DNA of 64,000 nt, taken from contig CM055828.1 of assembly GCA_029582265.1 (NCBI GenBank), positions 16,999,430-17,063,429 on the forward strand, given 5' to 3'. A model generated the notes under the pieces. That model had not been told where the DNA came from and did no database searches. It was given only the letters and a program-made list of their open reading frames with translations. The stretch is from Zoroaster sp. YZ-2022 (taxonomy: Eukaryota > Echinodermata > Asteroidea > Forcipulatida > Zoroasteridae). Shown piece by piece: positions 57,625 to 64,000 of the stretch. The position numbers were made by a program, and so were the translations under genes. Numbering within the stretch: position 1 is the stretch's first letter; every line of letters begins with the position of its first letter.

Positions 57625-60600
57625 TCATTTGTCTCTGACATCGTTAAGTGGATTCAACACCACCGACTCGTGCGTCATGATAAACAGAGGTAGATATGCC
57701 AAGAAATCCAGAAGGTCCAGCATCCCATCCTCCCCAAACTTGACCCTGACTTCTTCCAGGTGTTCATCGCTGACTCCTCCCGCTCTGAGCTCTATCAGGA
57801 AGCGGGAGACAGAAAGACGATTTGTTGACTCATCGACGCACCAATCAAACAGCTCCTGTGATGGTGAAAGTACAGATGGTGGTTTGTTTATGAGTAAGGG
57901 AATAACAGTTTGTCTTTGAAATTGTATGTTCCAAATAGGCATTTAAGATCAACAGATGACTATCTCTGCCTTGAATATCCTATCACAAGAGTCCAAGCTG
58001 GTGATAGATCTTTCACTGTTTGTGCATCCAAGCTATGGAACAATCTTCCTGTTCATATCAAACAATCTGTTTCTGTTAATGCCTTCAAGAAGGCTCTTAA
58101 ATCTCACTTGTTTCCTCATTAATTTTGCATCAATTTATGTCTTATTCTATCCCGATTTGTATTTATTATGTCATACTAACTTTTGTAAGCGCCACGAGCC
58201 TCTCGGGAATGACGCATGATAAATATTTGTTGTAATGTAATGTAATTTACTAGAGGTTAATGACCGGTTTTGGGCGTGGTCACGGGTGAGCTGATTTCAT
58301 TTTCAAAATGTACAAAAAAAAATTTTGTTGTTGAATAAAGCCAAATAGAAATGGGCAAATTCACATTATGGGGACGCACGAAAACACTTCCAAAGTACAT
58401 GAGTCAAGCGCGTGATGCCAATCTTTGTCACTCTGGTTGAAATCCGCGCTGCGCGTTGCAAAAACAGCCGGCGAACAGCTGGCACATACACGCTGCTCTG
58501 ATTTTGATAAGCCATGTCTTTACCGTCCATTAATACACCCCCACGTCATTACGTTTTGTCCAATCAGATTGTCTGAACTGTCTTGGGCATTTATGAACAA
58601 GGAATCAGAGTAAGATACCCTGGTAGTAATAATAATAAAAATAATAATGTAGACTTATATAGCACACGTATCCACCAAACTGGTGGACACACCTTCCCCT
58701 GCCCCTCTCCCAAAGTCACCCATTAAAAAAGACATATCATACGCCCTGGAGCTTGAGAGACAAAGAAAGGCACTCCTGATGTATGAGAAGCTAAGAAATA
58801 GGCAGCCATTACCTGTGGCCAAGCTTGAAGGAGTGGAGAGCTTTAAAGAATGTAAGTCACTTCGCAAACTATTGCACTATTAACTTGACCCTAATAATAA
58901 TAATAATAATAATAATGTGGACTTATATAGCGCACGTATCCACCAAACTGGTGCTCAAGGCGCATTACATTATTACCCCTGCTCATCAGGCTCATAAATC
59001 ATTCCTGAAACCATCTCAGCTCCCTGGGGAGTATACAGCTCAATTGCTGCCATTTCAGCACATATGGGGCTAATTAAACACAAGAACCAACTCTGCCCTC
59101 ACAGGTACCCATTTACCCCCTGGGTGGAGAGAAGCAATTATGGTAAAGTGTCTTGCTCAAGGACACAAGCACCATGGTCGCGGTCGGGATTCGAACCCAC
59201 ATTTTGACAACTCAGCCATCAGAACACAAATCCGATGCACTAAACCGCTCGACCATGGCACTCCACACAGGCAAGCTTGACAAATGAAAGAAAGTGTTCC
59301 ACAATATCACACAGAACATGCAACCAGCAGTCTTAAATGGAAGGTTACACCATCAGTAATGTTGGCAAAACAGCTTGTCCTAACATGCTGAACGCTTTCT
59401 CTGAATCAACCGGGGGCCTGACAAATGGTGAAAGTGGTTCAATAGCCTAGGAAACACACAACCAACAGTCATCGGTAATGTTGGAAAAACTGTTCTAACA
59501 TGCTCAATACTTTGCTTGAAAAGGCATTCCCACTTTTTACAGAAAAAAAAACTGGTTAAACATAAAAAGTTGTCATCTTGCAACTTTTTCTAAATGTGCT
59601 TGTTTTTTCATAAATTTCTCAGATGCTTTTCTTCTTGTAAATCAGAATACTGGTTCATACACAAAAGGCTTATTAGCAATTTGAAAGCTGATGCTCTACA
59701 TAAATAACTAATTGACTATTGGATTAGACTGGCTAATATTTCACTCTTCACACTCTCACCTTGGCTCGGTAGATTTTCCAGTCCAGCATGTGAAGGTCAA
59801 ACTTCTGGATGAGATTACGAACCCATGTACTGCAAGATAAAACACAAAAGTACATCGTGCAAGACGACAGTGTATTCATTTTATAGTCATTTCATAGACC
59901 CATTTAACAGTTTTATCAGATTAAATTAATTTTTTTTTTTAAATTACTTTTTCACAAAAGAAATTCAAAGAGACTTTTCTCGAAGGATAACCTATCTATG
60001 AATAGGTTTACATAGTTGTACTTTAATCACCCTCACCTGGGTTTGAATTACTTTTAGATGTGGGAGGAAAATCCCATAAAAATGGTATTTATACATAACA
60101 GCAAAAGAAACGTCACCCCCTAAATTTTGTTAAGTAATTATATTATTAAACATCATAAATATACAATGTTGTGGGATGGTTGGCTGCCAGGTCAACGAAA
60201 TTTGCCACATTGTGTTCGTGTTACACTCCATACTCATAATATTCTTCATTAAACAAATTATATTAATTATAAAATGAAAATAATAAATATTTTTAGGGGT
60301 GACGTTTCTTTTGCTGTTATGTATATATATATATATTTTTTTTATAAGGTTGCCATAACACAAGGCTCTTAAAATGCCACTCAAAGTGCAGGCTAGAACT
60401 CGAGAAGGGGGGGGGGAATTAAAAAATATATAAAATAAATAAGTAATTAGTAAATAAAAAGAAAAATTCTCTCAAAAGTTGATATTAGCTGTCACCTGAC
60501 GCTTTTCCGTCAATACTTGGAGCCTTCCCACCTCACTGAAAGATTACTCCACTCTAAGATGTACATTTACATTGCTCTTGAATGTCTGGAGAAAACCCAC

Positions 60601-62340
60601 ATAATCAGGTAGGAACTGAAAACCCAACCCACACGTCGGCTTGGATTCTAGTAGGCTTCGAGTCTAGGTCCACATAGGTGAAAGGCTAGGAATGTAGTTA
60701 ACCAGTTCGCGTTGGAGGCCGTGTATACATGCAATTTTTTTTGGAACCGTGGATCGGAGAGCGTCTAAACACACCACAGGAAACTCCGGAATATTTGTAT
60801 GCATGCTCGGTTCAGCCATGCGTGCATGGTGACATGCTCGGAAGTGCCGGCCACCCGCTGTGGAAGCTTCCATTAACGTGTGTGTGGGAAAAAGAAACCC
60901 ACCACAGGGGCTCAGAAAAACTGTTTTATTCCCGACGTGAACTGGTTAAGTACCCTCTACTCCAAATCACAGTGCTCCAAAGTCGGTAGCTTTGGATGCA
61001 AACTCTCCAGAGAGCTGAATTGGTTCTTGGAGTGATATCAATTGGCCCTTTGACAAGGAGTAATATTTATGCACCATTAAGCATCATGTTTTGTGAATGC
61101 CCATTTTAAAAGTACCCAGCAAAATTATCCTTAAATATTGCAACTTACTCTATGGAGGCAAGCTTCTGAGAGAGAGCAGCCATTATCGAAAAGAGCCGAA
61201 AATCGCATCCTTCAAGAACATTGTAATTGGCAATCTCAAGAATCTACAAGTAACAAGAGATGTAAATAAGTAAGACTAATTGCGGTGACACCATGTGAAA
61301 TTCTCAATTGAGTAGTAATTAGTTCTGAAAAGAACTGGAGGTACAACTCGACGTTTCGATCAGTGTGCTCTGATCGTCCTCATGTAAATAATGAAGAAAC
61401 AGGTCAAGTAATGACAATAAACATGATATCACCTAAAGAAGGGAATTCAAGTATTCATGCTGGATTTAAGACTGCTGGTGGCATGGCCACAGGTGATAAT
61501 AGACTAAGCTGAGAGTCCATGATCATACATGTCCACGCTCGGTCTTAAAGGTCTTAAATCAGACAGGGCATGGAATCGGTGTCCTAGTCTAAGATGAACA
61601 CAGTGACTGAAAATTACTAGGTCATTTATACAGCAGCAACGGTAATATGACCTTATCATGTGGGGTATTATTTTCAGTCACTGAGTTAATCGAAAACTAG
61701 AACTCTGATTCAATGCCCTGTTGATCGTGACGACATTGCCTCTTTAAATCGTGTTTATTAGACCAAGCGTCAGCCTTTTTTACCCATTCATAAATGGTCA
61801 CCTGACTTCACTGAAACAAAACAGAAATTACATGTACGTGTTCAAACCATGTATCTGAAGACCCAAACTACCTCATCTACACACATGCATTCACGTATGA
61901 CACATAACCACGTCTACACTCTGCTTGGCTCAAATCAATGGCGTAGCCAGAATCTTGTCAATGGAGGGGTGGCAGAAAAAAAATTGAAAAAAAAGTAGCC
62001 CTGAAAATGTTTCACTCAGCTAATATTTTGATCGAGATCATAAGGGTAAAAATGGGGTTAAATATTTAGCCGCGGTGAAATTTTTTTTTCAATTGTTTAA
62101 TTTAATTTTTTTAAACCTGGGGGCGGGGAGAGGGGGGGCTACCCCTGACTACACGCCTGGCTGAAATTACGTATCTGTGTGATTCTTTCTAGAATCATAC
62201 ATTGCAAGATAAATATATTCAATGCTTACCCTGCATATATACTCTTCTTCTTTTTCAGTTAAGTTCTGAGTTCCTGTGATTCCTTTGAGGGCGATTAATG
62301 TTTCAAAACAGGACAACAAACCATGCCGATTCTCATCCAC
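57625..62340 (-). CDS. EF-hand-like protein, 3' part (four exons), function unknown
   Basis: I do not recognise this gene by name. Exons in transcript order: 62230-62340, 61149-61243, 59760-59829, 57625-57855. They have GT-AG borders and join in frame to 168 residues and a stop. The first exon holds a canonical-looking EF-hand loop, DENRHGLLSCFE (D1, N3, G6, L8, E12). Later segments (LFDWCVDESTNRLSVSRFL and FGEDGMLDLLDFLAYLP) look like degenerate EF-hand helices and loops. Between them lie ILEIANYNVLEGCDFRLF and TWVRNLIQKFDLHMLDWK. Calcium binding is inference. No start exon was found between 62341 and 64000, so the gene probably continues to the right of the window. Its introns carry a LINE, SINEs and a hammerhead-like retroelement copy. 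Confidence 0.75.
57915..58250 (+). mobile_element. CR1/L2-like LINE 3' fragment, second copy
   Basis: It is nearly identical to 19895-20166: [44 protein letters not shown], then gcctctcgggaatgacgcat and the tgtaatgtaatgtaatt tail. It starts 60 bp upstream of the last exon of the EF-hand-like gene, inside its last intron. Confidence 0.8.
58254..58620. mobile_element. TIR element related to the 62.5-kb hairpin element
   Basis: The left end ggttaatgaccggttttggg is the inverted form of the right end at 62960-62990 (aaaccggtcattaacc). Both hold gatgccaatctttgtcactc and gtccaatcagattgtc-type blocks. Confidence 0.6.
58628..58685 (-). mobile_element. SINE 3' end fragment
   Basis: An (AAT)n-like run followed by gtagacttatatagcacacg and tatccaccaaactggt is the reverse complement of the SINE 3' end. 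Confidence 0.65.
58892..59268 (-). mobile_element. tRNA-derived SINE, single head
   Basis: This is the reverse of 16567-16945: an (AAT)n run, gcgcacgtatccacc, the body, the B box (cgggattcgaaccc) and the A box region (gcactaaaccgctcgaccat). Confidence 0.85.
61269..61381 (-). mobile_element. Retroelement 3' end with hammerhead-like core, copy 4 (shortest)
   Basis: The 113-bp insertion is flanked by a 9-bp direct repeat atgtaaata (61260-61268 and 61382-61390). On the minus strand it begins GAGGACGATCAGAGCAC, so it starts inside the hammerhead-like core and ends with the shared 3' sequence. The loop has one change (AGCACA). Confidence 0.75.
61545..61755. mobile_element. CCCTTTAAAGGGACA-type MITE, fourth copy
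   Basis: It contains gacagggcatggaatcggtg, cagcagcaacggtaatatga and gccctgttgatcgtgacgac, ending attgcctctttaaa. Confidence 0.7.
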
Positions 62341-62565
62341 CTGAGTGTAAAACGATTCAATAAAATTACTTGCTGAAGATAAATACATTCATTCAAGTGA
62401 AAAGACTACAAGCGCAGGTCTTTGGAAGCGTCCAGGAAAAGAAGCGTATGGGAAATGTTTCTGGTCGTGTTCACCCTACCATGCTTCTGTATTTGTAATT
62501 CATAAATTTCGTTTAGACAATCTGATTGGACAAAACCTAATCACGTGGGGGCAGTGCGTATGTAG

Positions 62566-62780
62566 CAAGCTGTTCACCGGCTGGTTTGTGCGTCGTGTGA
62601 CGCCAATTTGAACCAATCAGAGTGACAAAGATTGGCATCGCGCGTCTGACCTTGGAAGTGTTTCGTGTGTCCCCAAAACGAAACACTTCCAAGGTCAGGC
62701 ACGCGATGCCAATCTTTGTCACTCTGATTGGTTCAAATTGGCGTCACACGACGCACAAACCAGCTGGTGAACAGCTTGAT
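62566..62780. repeat. Long near-perfect hairpin (arms about 105 bp)
   Basis: The left arm from caagctgttcaccggctgg to cttggaagtgtttcgt is matched by the inverted right arm from acgaaacacttccaagg to ccagctggtgaacagcttg, with only a few mismatches and a loop of about 10 bases. It forms the core of a larger inverted-repeat element reaching about 62990. Confidence 0.9.
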
Positions 62781-63594
62781 TTACCCATTTCTATTTGGCT
62801 TTTAATATTCAAAAAAATTTTTTTTGCATTTTGAAAATGAAATCGATACAGGCATTTATGAATGAGAATAAAAGTTTGACGCTTGGTTGTTCCCGCAGGT
62901 TAATGACATGTTCTGGGCATGGGCAACCCGATGGCGCAGTCCTTATCGCCCGTGACCACGCACAAAACCGGTCATTAACCTGCATTAAAGACCAAACAAC
63001 AAACTTTTATTCCCTTAATAAATGACAAGTAAATAATATTCCAAAGAAATACTTATGATATTTCATTGTATCATCTTCATGATAAAATGCTTTATACACT
63101 GCAATTCACATCCTGGATGGCGCCCTCTTTGTCTCATTTGCATTGGGGTAGTTTACCGTGGGCTTGGTTTTCCCAGGGGCGTTTTCCCCAGGTGCTTCAC
63201 TGTGCAGTAGTTTCCTGGGCGGCAATTTTTGTTCGCGGGCCTTTTTCTGGTTGGCCAATTTTTTGTTTGGTTTTCAGGGTAAGCCTGCAAGTTTGCGGTT
63301 TTAAAATTATCCGTGTAACCGTATGTTTTGCGGTTACGGTTAACCGTAACCGACGTTCAAAGAAAAACAAAGAAAAAAAAAGTCTCGGGAAGTTTGTTCA
63401 TAATCTTATTTGTTACCACGTGAACGGCAGATATTGTTCAAACATCGCTAATTTAAAGATCGTAATCGCAAACAAAAATGATATACACGTATCAAGAACA
63501 GGTGAAGAACATTCCCTGCCCCTATACAACGCCGACAAACGATGCCAAAATTCACTCTTGAAGACTGAAGTACGACGCGTAATGCACAGACGAA

Positions 63595-63905
63595 AGCGTG
63601 AAGTATTGTGCACGGAGATTACCTAGCCCCTGCCCCATTGGCTCTCAGCCAACATCGTTGACAGCCCGCGCCCAAAAAGAACCAATCATGATGCCCAGAC
63701 GAGAACGTGGGAAGTATTGTGTACGGAGATTACCCAGCCCCAGCCCCATTGGCTCGAAGCCAACATCGTTGACAGCCCGCGCCCAAAAAGAACCAATCAT
63801 GATGCCCAGACGAGAACGTGGGAAGTATTGTGTATGGAGATTACCCAGCCCCAGCCCCAGCCCCATTGGCTCGCAGCCAACATCGTTGACAGCCCGCGCC
63901 CAAAA
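63595..63905. repeat. Tandem repeat, about 111-bp unit, 3 copies, with CCAAT motifs
   Basis: The unit has gaagtattgtgcacggagat, tacc..gccccattggct, gccaacatcgttgacagccc and gcgcccaaaaagaaccaatc. Each unit has ATTGG and CCAAT close together. The third copy has an extra ccccag step. The open frames across it follow from the repeat. Confidence 0.85.
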
Positions 63906-64000
63906 CTTGCCTCCACTTATCTTGTCAAAAAATGACCAGACTTGACTTCCCGTACGCGGCATATTTCCAAATGATTAAGTCACTATGAATTTCTTGACAC

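Overview
This is a eukaryotic window of AT-rich, intron-rich and very repeat-rich DNA. The protein homologies, together with the tRNA-derived SINEs ending in (ATT)n, CR1/L2-like LINE tails and many short inverted-repeat transposons, suggest a marine deuterostome invertebrate. An echinoderm or a hemichordate would fit, but I cannot name the species from the sequence.

Three protein-coding genes are supported exon by exon, all on the minus strand. (1) A calcium-responsive transcription factor (CARF/ALS2CR8 family) spans 15742-25820 in eleven coding exons that join in frame to 771 codons. (2) The mitochondrial ATP synthase peripheral-stalk subunit b (ATP5PB) spans 30134-47285 in eight coding exons that join to 247 codons. 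(3) The 3' part of an EF-hand-like gene I do not recognise spans 57625-62340 in four exons; its 5' end was not found. A broken THAP-domain exon lies at the left edge on the plus strand. The three genes have no obvious functional link. Splice sites, phases and total lengths were worked out by hand.

Layout: 1-15 kb is gene desert, with a THAP relic, a three-level transposon nest at 1.2-2.9 kb, minisatellites at 6.7 and 12.1 kb, and a MITE carrying a tRNA-Leu-type SINE. 15.7-27.5 kb is the CARF gene. 28-47.4 kb is ATP5PB, whose introns hold minisatellites, hAT-like MITEs with target duplications and a 3.1-kb foldback transposon with a decayed transposase. 47.4-57.6 kb is stacked transposons. 57.6-62.4 kb is the EF-hand-like gene. 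62.4-64 kb holds a long hairpin and a 111-bp tandem repeat.

The most striking content is the mobile DNA. At least fifteen elements begin CCCT and end AGGG and mostly sit in TTAA, as piggyBac-type MITEs do. Two element families hold one copy of an internal unit at one site and a long tandem array of the same unit at another, which shows minisatellites arising inside transposons. Four copies of a retroelement 3' end carry a hammerhead-ribozyme-like core.
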